A stretch of DNA of 64,000 nucleotides from Rapana venosa (lineage: Eukaryota > Mollusca > Gastropoda > Neogastropoda > Muricidae): assembly GCA_028751875.1 (NCBI GenBank), contig CM054145.1, positions 45,003,754 through 45,067,753 on the forward strand, in the 5' to 3' direction. How positions within the stretch are numbered: the first letter of the stretch is position 1; each line of letters starts with the position of its first letter. Shown piece by piece: positions 1 through 14,089 of the stretch. The notes below the pieces were generated by a model. It saw only the letters and a program-made list of their open reading frames with translations, searched no databases and was not told the origin of the DNA. The translations under genes and the position numbers were made by a program.

Positions 1-221
1 GCAAAAATATTCTCTCTGTTATGACCACTTTCAAGTCATCCTTAGTCAACACAATAGCATAAACACTCCAGAGGATAGAGAAATAAATCTATACATCAGA
101 CACTCTGTCTTGAGTTGCCTATGATGACAAACTCAATGGTCCCAATCAACCTTCATTACCATTAAGATCAACACTGCTCCTACTATGTACTAGCACTAAG
201 CAATTTTGTCCGAGATTTATT

Positions 222-478
222 TATTTAAGTGGTTAAAACTGTTTTACTTCAATCCCATGGGTCCATTAAGCCATGGGTTCAAATCTTGGTGGCAGTTTCT
301 GGTGAATTAAGGATGGGGATTTTTACAATTTCCCAAGTCAACTTTAAATGCAGACCTGCCAGTGCCTTAATTCCCATTGTGTATACACATGCAGAAGATC
401 AAATATGCATTTTAAAGATCCCGTAATTCAAGTCAGCGTTCAGTGGGCTATGGAAACACAAACATGTGCCAGAGCAGA
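222..478 (+). repeat. SINE body D copy in ACC intron
   Basis: The element starts with a tRNA-like head (GTGGTTAAAACTG, then GGGTTCAAATC as B-box), followed by a body that recurs at 10.94, 34.2, 37.7 and 50.0 kb. Shared body words include CCAGTGCCTTAATTCCC and AGAAGATCAAATATGCA. The rest of 1-598 shows nothing else. Confidence 0.65.
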
Positions 479-598
479 CTTACTGCAGAGTTACAAGCAC
501 AAGAGAAGACCAGGCACCTCACACCCCACCCAGTAAATGAACACAGAAAAGAAAAGACAGAAGAGATTCCACTTCATCCTGTTAAGTTCACACCACAC

Positions 599-808
599 CT
601 TTTCCATTTTCTCGAAGACCTCCGGCTTGGCTATGCTGGCAGGGGCTTCCTCAATGATCTTCTGGTGACGACGCTGTATGGAGCAGTCTCGTCCAAAGAG
701 AGAGATGGCGCTTCCGTACTTGTCGGCCAACAGCTGCACTTCTAAGTGGCGGGCTGCGGAGGCCAGTTTCATGATGAAGATTGGAGAGCCTGGCACTTCT
801 TGCTGCAC
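599..808 (-). CDS. ACACA: ACC coding exon 7
   Basis: 210 nt, codons 260-329, from [16 protein letters not shown] through [15 protein letters not shown] to FEKMEK. Acceptor TGTACAG, donor GTGTGG. The next exon lies beyond position 1. Confidence 0.94.
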
Positions 809-3360
809 CTGTACATAATTAATCAGTAGAGTATTTGTGGTTGGATACTGTTTTGCACTTTTTTCTTTGAGTGGGAATTTTTCTTTAGTCTTGTGTTCCT
901 TGGCTAGAGCTCATAGGCTCAACAATGATGAGATTTTGCATATGAAGAAATAAGCTTTTTTCATTACACCTTCCACTTCCACTTTACACAATACATGATA
1001 ACTTCCTACCATGTCTTCATTCAAGAAATAGCTTTTCTGTTTTACACCTTCCTCATACACTTTACACAACACATGATCATTTCTTACCATTTTTTCATTC
1101 TTTTTCTCCTCTCATTTGCTTTTTATTCTAATGGCAAGTCCTTACCATCTCCTCTCATGGGCCATACAGCTTAGTTTGCAGGGTTATCTCTGTTTTTTTT
1201 TCATTCCAGTAATAAGCTATTTCGGTTTACACCTTCTTCCACACACACTTTATACAAACACCTGATCATTTCTCACCTGCCTGAAGAGAGTGTTGAAGTC
1301 ATTGGGATGGTCAGCTTTCCGGATGCCCTTCCCTCCCCCTCCTTCCGATGCTTTTATCATGACAGGAAACCCTATGGCTTGAGCCGCTCTCAGTCCCTCG
1401 TCCACATCGGAGGTACAGCCTCGTCGGTAAAGATCACTGGGGACCACCACATGCTTGCCAGTCGTCAGGTCACTTTCGGAACAGCTCAGCTTCAAGCCTG
1501 AGCCACTCCAGGGCAAGGTGGGCACTCCTGCAGTCTGGGCCACGATGGAGGATGCGATTTTGTCTCCTAGGGACCACATGGCGTGCTCTGGTGGACCTGG
1601 TTTTTAAAAAAGTCGGGTGGGTTGTTTTTTTTAAAAAGAATTTTTTAGCAATGTCATGAAAATTTCTGTTTAAAATATTTTCAAGTAGTGGATAGTGTAT
1701 AGAAGCAGACAAGTAAAAACACAACACCCAAGTGACAAGTAAAAACACAACACCCAAGTGTTTGCTAGAGCAAAGTTTCAGTTTATTTAAAAGTAGGGGA
1801 TAGTGTTGTAAAAATATGCCTCTTCATTCATTGTCTTTTTTTGGAAGAGGATTTATATTTTCAGCCAAATGTTCAAACAGTACTTAAAAATGTTTGGTTG
1901 CCATTAAGAAGTAACCATCTTTTTTCTTCTTTTTGTTTTGTTTTTTTGTTCCTCAGCTAGAGGTCTGGGGTTCACCAGTGGTGAGATCTTGTGTATGTGA
2001 CTGGGTTTGTCTTCACCACCATGAAGGAAGCTGCATTCTGACTTGGGGGGATTTACAGCTGATCATGTCTGTGTACAAATGGGCAACCCTCTAAACATGT
2101 AAACCAGTCTTTCGTCTTACTGGCTTCTGACAAAAGAACAGAAGCAAAACAATCATACAAGAATTGTTCAAGTAATCGTCACCTGAGAAAATAAACCTTT
2201 GTTGAATCCCAACTTGTAAGATACTCATATCACACATGAATTCTTTGTGAACAGCTTATAACTGTGATAAGGACATAAATGAATCAACTTAACAAAAAGC
2301 AACAGCAACAACAAAAATATCAACCAGGTTGGGAATATATATCACGTCTGGCTTCTTACCAGCAAAGAAACCCTGTTCTTTTTGTTGACTTCTTTAACTA
2401 AAAAAAAACAACGAAAAAATCATACAAACTACCACTTATAAACGCAGACATGTACACAGCAAAAGAGACAAAAACAAAAAGAAAACTACAAAACATACTC
2501 AAACCAAATCTAAAATGCATGGTACTATCTTTTCCCTATTCCTCGGCTAGAGTTCCCGGGTTCATCAATGGTGAGATTTTTGCTTACGCAACTATATTTT
2601 CCCGCCATCAAGGCAGCCACCTTCCAACTTCAGGAATGCATAACAACATAAAAACATTTAAATTATCTACGAACTGAGGCAGGACAGCCTAGCGGTTAGA
2701 ACGTTGAGGTTGTGATCTAACAGCCCGGGATGAACCACCACCAAGACACCCATTTTAGGGAATTTTACCTTGGAGATAACATCAACAATATAATTAGACA
2801 CCATCTTCAAAGTTGGAATGCAGCTAGTGGGGGAAAACAGTCACATATACACAATCTCACCACTGGTGAACCTCAAAGATCTAGCCGAGGAACAGGGAAA
2901 ACAAAATTACCTATGAACTGGATCCCATTTTTGTGCAGCAGTTCAGGAAGCTTTGGGTTTTCAGAGGCATGTCCCCAGCCTGCCCATACTGCCTGGAAAG
3001 AGAATTCATCAATAATAAAGCATTTCTTGACAATACAGACCATCATTTACACACACACACACACATCAAAACAACTGAGACATTAATTAATACACTATAA
3101 AAATGATAGACTCTATGTTACACTTATTGCCATTATTATATTGTAGTTAATGTGGTCATTAATGAAGTGGTTTCAGATTTTATTGTCACACTTACTGTTG
3201 TAATGATATTGTACTTAATGTGGTTAAATGATGACAAGGTTTTTTGTTCTTAGATAGATGGCTTGGTGAATAAAAAGCAATGTTTGCATTGCTTATTCAA
3301 TGGACCATCTGGAAATAAAAATTCAACTTTGACTTGACATAACTTACTTTCACATGTTCA

Positions 3361-3404
<44 letters not shown>

Positions 3405-4371
3405 CACACACTATTGACACACACAGACACACACACACACACTTCAAAACAATTGAGACAGTAACATAACACACTGTAAAAGTGACAGACAGCTGTCACA
3501 CATTCATACACACACACTCTTTAAAGCAATTGACACATTAATATGACACATTGTAAAAATGACAGACATATCATATACACTATTACACAATGTATCATAT
3601 GATATATACTTTTACACAGGGCAGGATTGCACTTGCACGCTCGCAGTTTGACAGCATGGAATCATGCCAGTGTTTGAGCCACTTACTCAAGGGAATTTTC
3701 CCCCTGGATTAATAATAATAATAAAAATGTATGGAATTTGTATAGCGCTGAATCTTGTAAAGCAACAAATCAAAGCGCTCAGATGACTTTTTTTCTTTCA
3801 AAAAAAAAAAAATCGAGGATAATGGAATAAGCACTCATGTGCTTTTTTACATCCAATCCCCATGTAAATGCGGTTTTTGTAAATTTTGTCATCTGTTCCC
3901 ACCGGCACATAATGTCCTACTCTTTCGAAAAGCAGAACAGGATTTAACGTGTGCGCAAGATGTTCTGCATGCGTTCGCACACGGGGCCTTGGTTTATAGT
4001 CTCATCCGAAGGACTTTGACATTCAGTTTGATTTGTTTGTCAACCTTTGAAAAAAGGGCGAGGCTGGGAATCAAACCCAGAACCTCACGGTTTACTTGTT
4101 GGCAGGCAAACGTCTTAACCATCCTGCCACCTTCCTTCCTTCAGCATCAGTACTGACTCCATTCTCCTGAAAGTCCTTCGTATTAAACTATAAACTGAGG
4201 CCCCATGTGCAAACGCATGCAGAACATCCTGCATCTTGTGAAAACCCGTTCTGCCTTTTGGAAGAGTAAGCTATGTGTGCCGGTAAGAATGGGTGACAAA
4301 AATAAAATGCATGCACGCGGATGTTCTGTTTATAAATGCATCATTCCCAAAGTCATAATGCAGCTGGGTTT

Positions 4372-4438
<67 letters not shown>

Positions 4439-7400
4439 GTGTGTGTGTTTGTTTGTTTGTTTGTTTGTTATGTGTCTTTGCATATTTTTTTAATTTATTT
4501 ATTCTTTTATATCAAGGATAATGGAATAAGCACTTATGTGCTTTTTTTTACATCCATTCCCTGTGTGTATGCGGTTTTGTAAATTCTGTCATCTGTTCCC
4601 ACCAGCACACAATGGCCTACTCTTATGAAAAGCGTAACAGGATTTAACATGTGCGCAAGATGTTCTGCATATTCTTCTTCTTCATATGCATATGATTATT
4701 GGTGGTAAACATTTATAGGCTGCAAACACACACATCCATACTTTCACCCATACACATATGCACCGGTCACCCACATATACTCATCAATACTACTTAATGT
4801 AGTCTCAACCTTTGGATGAGACTATAAACCAAGGCCCCGTGTGCGAACGCATGCAGAACATCTTGTGCACCCGTTAAATCCTGTTCTGCTTTTCGAAAGA
4901 GTAGGCCATTGTGTGCTGGTGGGAACAGATGACAAAATTTTAAAAACCGCATACACACGGGGACTGGGTGTAAAAAAGCACATGAGTGCTTATTCCATTA
5001 TCCTTGATATAAAAAGTCATCTGAGTGCTTTGATTTGTTGCTTTACAAGATTCAGCGCTATATAAATTCCATACATTATTATTTTTATTATTATTAATAC
5101 TTTCTACAACTCAAGACTGATTTACCAACGTTCAAAATAAACCATAACCCTCACAGCCTTCGCACTCACTTACCTGTACTTGTGACCGTTTAGCAATGTC
5201 CAGAATGAGTTCCACATTGGCATAGTTGTTATTGTTGGTTCCTCCAGCTACTGGGATGTACTGGTCAGCCATACGGATGTATTCTGTGATAACACAGCAG
5301 TAAGTCAAAGTCAAAGTATTCTGTGATAACACAGCAGTAAGTCAAAGTCAAAGTATTCTGTGATAACACAGCAGTAAGTCAAAGTCAAAGTATTCTGTGA
5401 TAACACAGCAGTAAGTCAAAGTCAAAGTCAAACTTTTACTTTCAGATGGTACATTGAATAAGCAGTGCATGTGGTGCTTTTTTTTTCCATCAAGCCATCC
5501 ATCTAAAGAAAAAAAGGAGAGAAAAAAAAGATAATATATATGCAGACATAGAAAAAAAAACCTAATCAATGACAAACCATACAAATCAAACAAGAGAAGA
5601 CAATAATATATGCATACATGGAATTAAAAACAAAACAAAAAATCCTCAACAATATTAAACCATACAATTCAAATACTTTAAACAAATCTTTAAAATATAT
5701 CCACCATAATACAAACAAACAAGCAACAAAGAAAAACCAAACCAAAACAAACAAAGAAGACAAAACAAAATAAAAAAGACACACCAAATGCTCCCCCACC
5801 CCCTCACATACACATACACACAAAAATCTTCAACCATACAAACAAATGAATAAAACAAACAATAAAAGATAAACCAACAAGAACAACCACAACAAGAAAA
5901 AGAAAAAAAAACACAAACATACATATACAACAACAGCAACAATAAAAAACATAAGACAAGAATAACTGCCAAAACAAATGAAGAACAATATAGAACAAAC
6001 AAAAGACGAAAAAACAGTCCAAAATACCCCCTCCCCCTCCCCAAGAAAACCACCCTATAACAAAGGAAAACCCCAAACAAACAAACAAAAAGCAAAATAA
6101 ACCAGAACTCCACCACCACCACCACCACCAACAACAACAACCACCAAATGGATATAAACAGAGGAAACTGACGTATAGTTTCCTTTTAAATCATAATAAC
6201 ACTTACATACATGTACACACCCTCACCCATATCCCCTTCACCACATATACTCATATAAAGGAAAACAAGAAATAACCAAACGGACATTAGATTCAGAGCA
6301 AAAAAGTAAAACAAAGACATCCATTCCCTCCCTCTCTCCTGGTCATATACACACATGTACATGCGCTTTTTGATTTAAGGCAGAACAATGTTAATCCTTC
6401 CATCAAAGAATAAATTCAGGCAATGTAAACCCGCCCAGCAATACTAACATCAGCAATAACAATTTTGGTCATCTAATACAATGAAAAATAAAATAAACAG
6501 CGACAAAATAAAATAAATCAGCATGTTTTTGTGTAACACAAAAACAAAAAAAGCCCCAAACAACAAGAAAGTAAAAATCCAAAACCCAACCAATTACACA
6601 ACACACACGCACTCACACATGTGTACACACACACACACCAGATTCAAAGCATGTTGGGGTCGATATCATATCAACCCATATGTAGATCAATGCTTACACA
6701 TGTACATCCTTCGGATGAGACTATAAACCTAGGCCCAGTGTGCGAACGCATGCAGAACATCTTGCGCACACGTTAAATTCTGTTCCGCTGTTCGAAAGAG
6801 TAGACCATTGTGTGCCAGTGGGAACAGATGACGAAATTTAAAAAACCGCATACATACGCATAAATTTTTTAAAATTTTAGTGTCATCTGAGCGCTTTGAT
6901 TTGTTGCTTTACAAGATTCAGCGCTATGTAAATTCCATACATTATTATTATTATTACTCTATATAAATATGAAAACTTGGGTCATATCTGATTTTAATGA
7001 TAAGAATAACGTCAGTGACACTTAAATCACTCTCTTAAGTTTACAAGTCGTGTTCTGAACTTTTATTCATGAAATATCTTTTTAGATATGTTTTATACTG
7101 ATTTTTGCTTTTAATACATTTCAAATTTGGGGGGAGTTTATTCCATAGGTCACTGAATACAAAAGGCTTGATTTATATAGGTTATTTCTGGGTCTTGGAA
7201 ATGTTAGCAAATGGTTGTGTCTATGGTGGTTAACTTTGAAAGCTTTGGTAATCTTCGGAGGTGCATTTTGATTAACAGCTTTTTGCATAAACACAGCTTT
7301 ATTGAATAAAATTTGGTTTCGAAATGTCAGGACATTTATTTGCTTACAGTCCTCAATTGTCAGGGTGCTTGTTTTTAACAATACAAGTTTTAGTGCTCTT

Positions 7401-10400
7401 TTATATAAACGATGAATGAATTTTAAGTTCATTCCATTGCAGGTATCCCAAATAGTTGATGCACAGTCAATGATTGGTAAAATGTGACCGCAAAAAAATA
7501 GTTTTCGAGAATGATTATTTAGAAAGTGTTTCATTTTGGATAATTGAAGTAGCCTGTGAGCTAGGCGTTTACCTAGTGACATTATGTGATCAGTCCAAGT
7601 CATATTTTTGTCAATGGTAACACCTAATATTTTATGAGAGTCAACTTCTTCAACTATTCCGTTATCCAATAACAGAGGCTGAAACCTATCAGTAATGTTT
7701 TGCCTTTTCTGTCTTGTTGATACATACATACACTTTGTTTTTTGTGCATTTAAGGACATATGGTTTAATTGAGTCCAAATAATCAATCTGTCAATACTAT
7801 ACTGAAGTTTGCGAGTTAACCTGCAGGAGTCTGAATCACTACAAAAGAGAGTGGTATCGCCAGCAAACATTTCACAGCCACATTTGATAAAACAGGGTAA
7901 ATCATTTATACGTAGACTGAAAACAAGAGTGGTCCCAATACTGAGCCTTGTGGTACCCCATATCTAGTGGGTAGTAGTTCTGATGTTTGATTATTTACAG
8001 ATACAAGCTGCTGCCTATTAGACAGAAAATTTTCTAGTAGTTGGATAACTTCAGGTGGCAGTTTGTACAATTCTAATTTGCGCAATAACAAAGAGTGGTT
8101 AGTCACATTAAATGCTTTTTTAAAGTCAACAAAAAGGAGGCCAGTAAACTTATTGTCATTTACATTGTGTAGGAGACTGTCAGTGAGCTGAGTTAAAGCA
8201 GTGTGACAGGAATAGTTTTTACAAAACCCTGATTGATCCTCGTTCAATAGACTGTTTTTTTTATAAAGTAAGAATTTAGGGATGTTTGTATGTGTTTTTC
8301 AATGGGTTTAGATAGTACAGAGAGAAATGAAATTGGCCTGTAATTTGAAGGAGAAGAACAGTCGCCTGATTTATGGACTGGTATAACTTTTGCCTTTTTA
8401 AACTTGAGAGGAAAACACCTTTTTCTCAATACACAAGTTGAATAGATATGTCAGCGTTTCAACGATAACCGGACTAGAGAGTTTTCATAATCTGCGCATC
8501 TAACTTGTCTAGATCACATGTTCTAGAATTCGTTTCCATTTTTATGCTTTCTAATACGGCAAAGATTGTCAATGGATGGAGATTAAATGGAAAGTTAATA
8601 TGTTTTGAGTTAACTTATTGTTCTAGGTAATGAAGAACATTTTCGCTTGACTTGTCACATGTTATAACTTTATTTGCTAAATTTGAAAATTGGCTGTTTA
8701 ATTCATCAGCTGATATGTTTTTCATGAACTGCTGACTTTTTGAAACATGTTTATTACATAATGTATTGATGGCTTTCCAAATCTGGCGAGAGTCACTAGT
8801 GGTAATTAACAACTGTTGAAAGTAATTACACTTTGATCTGTGTTTGATGGAATTCACTTTATTCCGTAATGACTGACAAGAAGCACTAGTGAAAATTAAC
8901 GAGAGCAGCTAACAGCAGCACTTCATCAGACCAGTATGCATGTAAAGTCTCCTGTATCTGTCAACATACAATCAGTAAAAAATAGTTTCCTAAACAGTCT
9001 ATTAGCTTATTCTCATGACCTCATCTGCTTTGTGTTAAGAGTATGTATGAATGCAGAATGTAATTCACCCCTTACATTTTCACTCATCAAAATTAAAATA
9101 ATGGCATCACTTATCTTGATACACACAGCCTCTGTGGGTTCAAATATTTATTCTGGGAAAAAAACCACAACAACTTCAAATGAGATTGCATAAAAAATAT
9201 AGACAAACTGAATGGATTGAGACCAAGCACACACGCACATGCACGCACACACTACACACACACAAAAATACAAAACACACACACAAACACACACACACAT
9301 GCAAGCACACACACACGCAACAACAACAAAATCAAAAATAAACAGTAAACCAAAGAAAACTCAAACAAAGTTATTATTTCTGAAACATCCATGGATAGAG
9401 TCAAGTCAAGTAAGCTTTTTTTTTTTTTTTTAATATCGAGGATAATGGAATAAGCACTCATGTGCTGTTTTACATCCAGTCCCCGAGTGTATGCAGTTTT
9501 GTAAATTTTGTCATCTGTTCCCACTGGCACACAATGGCCTACTCTTTCAAAAAGGAGAACAGGATTTAACGTGTGCGCAAGATGTTAACTCTTTCAGTGC
9601 CTACAGGCCATCAGCTGATGTCCTGCAGTAAGTGTTTTCCCAGTACCTTAAGGCCACCCACTCAGCTTGAGGAAGATTTTTAATAAATTGAAAAACTGTT
9701 CTGACAAATATTTGAGAGTAGCATTCTTACTTCTTTCTCTCAAATAAACCTATTGGTTTTTTTAGTGCACAACATGCCTACAAATTCAAATCTCCTAATT
9801 ATCACATAACTGGTACAGGCAGAGAAACGGATTTACCTGCATTGGCTTTGAGATCTTCAGGTGTGACCATGACCACAAAACGAATGGCCCGCTCATTGCG
9901 GAACATTTCATAGGCCCAGCGACGCACTGAGCGCATGCACTTGACTGCTGCAATCCCATTGTTGGCGATCAGGACCTGTTTGGGAAAAGGGAATAAGTGT
10001 TGGTTTTTTTAAACTTGAGGTCAACAGTAGAAATGACAGAGTACTGGGTAAAGGAAAAAGCTTAAAACATTTTCTATGATTTTTTTCCATTTATCTTCAG
10101 GATCTGCCAGCTTTTACTGGCAATATTTTTTCTCTTTCAATTGCTCTCTCTCAATATATATGTAAATATATTGCATATGTGTGTGTGAGTATGTAAGTGA
10201 ATGAAAGACTCACTCTCACTGAGTGTGTGTGTGTGTGTGTGTGCATGTGTGATTGTACGTGTGTGCATGCAAGCATGCATGCATGCATGTGTGTGTGCAT
10301 GTGCATGCATGCATGTGTGCATGATGCATATGCATACATAACTCACATGTACACTTTCGTCTTATATAAAAAGGCATGCACCTAAGCCTAGAATAACATA

Positions 10401-12223
10401 CTGATATCACAAGAGTACATGTATACACTTGAATACAAACATGTTTCCAGCAATACTTATCTTTAAAAAAAAGTTAAAGGTCAACATTTTGAACAATTTG
10501 TCTCAAAGCCAAAAGAGGTACAGTTTATTTAAGTTCTCAGTTCAAACAGCTATTTCAGTACCTTGTTGATAACAGTATCTCCCCCAAAGCTCTTGACAAA
10601 TTCCTCTGGAGTGGCGACATTGAAATCCTTCATGTGGGCACGCCTTCCCAGGGAAGTGCCCGACATGCTCACTCTGCAATAAACAAATTAATTAACAAAC
10701 AATATAAATTTACACAAACAGATTTAGGATAACAAAACCTAGAGAATCAACGATAGAACTTTGGAAACTTTTGCCGAGTGGTTAAGAGCATTTCCTCTTC
10801 GTCGCCGTCAGATGCTCAGACAACAACTATTGTTGTATGTCTGTCATATGAGTGAAAATGCATTGCTCTGCTGTTAAACACCAGACAAGTCAGGCTCAGT
10901 GCATCTGACTTAGGTGTAGTTGAAAGCATTGACTTCAATCCCGTGGGTCCATGAAGTCGTGGGTCCATGAAGTCATGCGTTTGATTCTTGGTAGCAGTGT
11001 TAGTGAATTAAGGGTGTGTTTTTTAAGACCCCCTGGTCAATTTCAAATGTAGATTTGCTAGTGCCTTAATTCCTTTCATGTATATATACACATACAGAAG
11101 ATCAAATATGCACATTATAGATTCTGTAATTCATATCAGCATTTGGTGGGTTACAGAAAAATGGCCATACCCAGCATGCACTCTGTACAGGCAAAATGTC
11201 ATATACCATATAAAAAGACAATGTTCGTAAGATATACTCCAAAAAAGACAGATGATACAAATGTAAGGAAAACGACAGAAACAAAGAGAGTGACAGAAAA
11301 GGGGAACTTTCTTGCACAGAATTTACTGAAGGTGGGGATGCTATTTCTACTGAAAGAGCCCCTGACAGTCTCATATGGGTCTCCTCAGGGAATTAAGGGA
11401 GAAATGAAGAACAGAACTAAAGAAATAATGCTCTGACTCAGTGACTGCCAATGTATTTTATTTTCAAAGTAATATAGTCTTCAGCAAAATCTTACGATTT
11501 CCATCATTGACTGGTAACTTCATCTCGATCTTCTGAGTCAGTGTGAGTGACAGAGTGAAACATTCTATCCCCCCCCCCCCCCCCCCCCCTAAAAAAAAAT
11601 TCAACAATAACAGCAATGATAATTATGACAATGATGATGACAATGATGATGATGACGATGATGATGATGATGATGATGATGATATATTTTACTTCAGATG
11701 ATGATAATCAAAATAATATATTTTACTTCGGATGCTGCTGCTGCTGCTGCTGCTGCTACTGATGATGATGATGATGATAGTGGTGGTGATGATGACGATG
11801 ACATATTTTACTTCAGTATTTTTAAAAAAAAACACTTGAACTAGAATTTAAAAAGTGACACACCTGCAATTGGTGTGTGTGTGTATGTGTATGTGTGTGT
11901 GTGTGTGCATGCACACGCAGGAGGGGAGAGAGAGCAAGAGAGAGACAGAGAGACAGAGACAGACAGACAGACACTGAGACAGTCAGGCAAACAGTCAGGC
12001 AAACACAGTCAGACAGACAGAGACAAAGTGACACAGAGAGAGATTCTCAAATTATTTGATTGCCCTGTTTTTGGAAATGATATACCTAATAACAAAAGCA
12101 GCAGCAGCAAAAGGAACAACAGGAACAAAAACAACAATAAAACACACTCATGCACACACACACACAGAGTCACAAACACAAACACAGAGTCACAACACAC
12201 ACACACACACACATGCACACACG

Positions 12224-12262
<39 letters not shown>

Positions 12263-13058
12263 TATCTATCTAACTGGCCTGATCCTTTAACTGGATATAT
12301 CACCGATATTCACAGCTTAGCAAAACTAGAGCTGAACACTTTGTTTCATAACAAACTCCACTCTTAATCTTATCAAGATATATGATTTGTTTGGGTGGAA
12401 TGAATAAAGTTCAATTACACAATGATAACTTTTTTCATGTATGACATTAGATCAAGGTCACTTTGTCACCCACTTTCTTCAGGTTCAGCTACAGTGGTCA
12501 TCACTACAGATATTATTCAATAACTCAAAACTTCATTATGTCCATCTGTATTTCTCAGCCTAACAGAATAAGATACATTTTTTTTTAGAATTCAGAACTT
12601 CATAATGTCCGTCTTGTTGTTCATCAGCCTAACAGAATGATACATTTTATAAAGAAATGAATTCAGAGTTAGGACTTTTCTTTCTCAAAAGTAAAAGGAA
12701 GGTATCATCAGTGCGTAAGTTTAACTTTCTATTGCTCTTTATTCAGTTCTTTGGGTTGATGATTGATCACAAAACCAACATGCCTTTATAAACAGTGTAC
12801 TTTACTACTTATAATACTGACCAGTAAACACACACACATACACACACACAAACACATGTGAACACTCACAACACACACACATGCAAGCATGCACACACCA
12901 TTTTTTAACTGATTTTAATACATTCATGATAGATTATAGATTTAATAAAAACATAGATCTATATTCCTACCTTCTGCCTATTCTTCCCTCCGCCATCTCA
13001 CACACACACACACACAGCACTGTTTCTCTCTCTCTCCTTCTCTTTCTCACAGTGACAC

Positions 13059-13093
<35 letters not shown>

Positions 13094-13949
13094 CACACTG
13101 AGTTTAACTTTTTTTCACTCTTTATTTTGTTCTTTGGGTTGATGAATGATAACAAAACCAACAAGCCTTTATAGACACAATGCACTTTACTACTTATAAA
13201 ACTGGTAAACACACACACACACAAACAAACACATGTACACACACACATGCAAGCATGCACACACCTTTTTTTTTTTAACTGACTTTAGTGCATTCATGAT
13301 AGATTATAGATTTAATAAAAACATATATATAGTATATTCCTACCTTCTGCCTATTCTTCCCTCCGCCATCTCACACACACACCCAACTCATGTATTCAGC
13401 TCTAGCCAAACAAACTTTGTCACTGTTGGCATGTTGCTGGTTCTCTCTCTCTGAGTCTCTCTCCTCCTCTTTCTCACTGTGACACACACACACACACACT
13501 TCCGCAATGTCAAGAAACACTGCCAACCTTTAATACTGAAAGTACTTTGGCTTCTACCCAAGTATTCCTGGCCTTACCCATGACCAGTCAAAAGCTTAAT
13601 TACCCAAAACTAATGCTGTTTACCTGAAGCCTTCAATAATTTTAAGTAACATGATAATCATTCACACCAATACTAATTACTAGCTAATGTTGATCAAACT
13701 TGCAAATCAACATGCTTTTCAAAAGGTTTGTGATAAGAAAAAATACTTTAGGTTGGTTGCAGGGGGAAGAAACAAAAATAATTATTATATGGGGATCTTC
13801 ATTTCCAAAGTGCACACTGTTTTTTTTAGAGGGACAACTGCTGTGGTGGATTTTTCATAACATGTCAGAGAGTGAGAGACAAAATAAACAGAGTGAAAGA
13901 CAGACAAACATATGGGCTGAGACTGACAAAGAAAGAACAAGCTTACAAG

Positions 13950-13987
<38 letters not shown>

Positions 13988-14031
13988 CACCAAAATATAA
14001 AAGCAAGACAATGCAAGTATGCACAATGTAT

Positions 14032-14089
<58 letters not shown>

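Noticed and set aside
1307..1501. Plus-strand frame in ACC exon 6
   Set aside because: Shadow of the conserved biotin carboxylase exon.
5280..5429. CRISPR-like array of 37-bp repeats
   Set aside because: Repeats are contiguous with no spacers, and the context is an animal intron.
5655..6140. 161-codon minus-strand frame, hydrophobic and membrane-like
   Set aside because: It is the complement of an A/C-only tract; the Phe/Leu/Cys/Val composition follows from the base composition.
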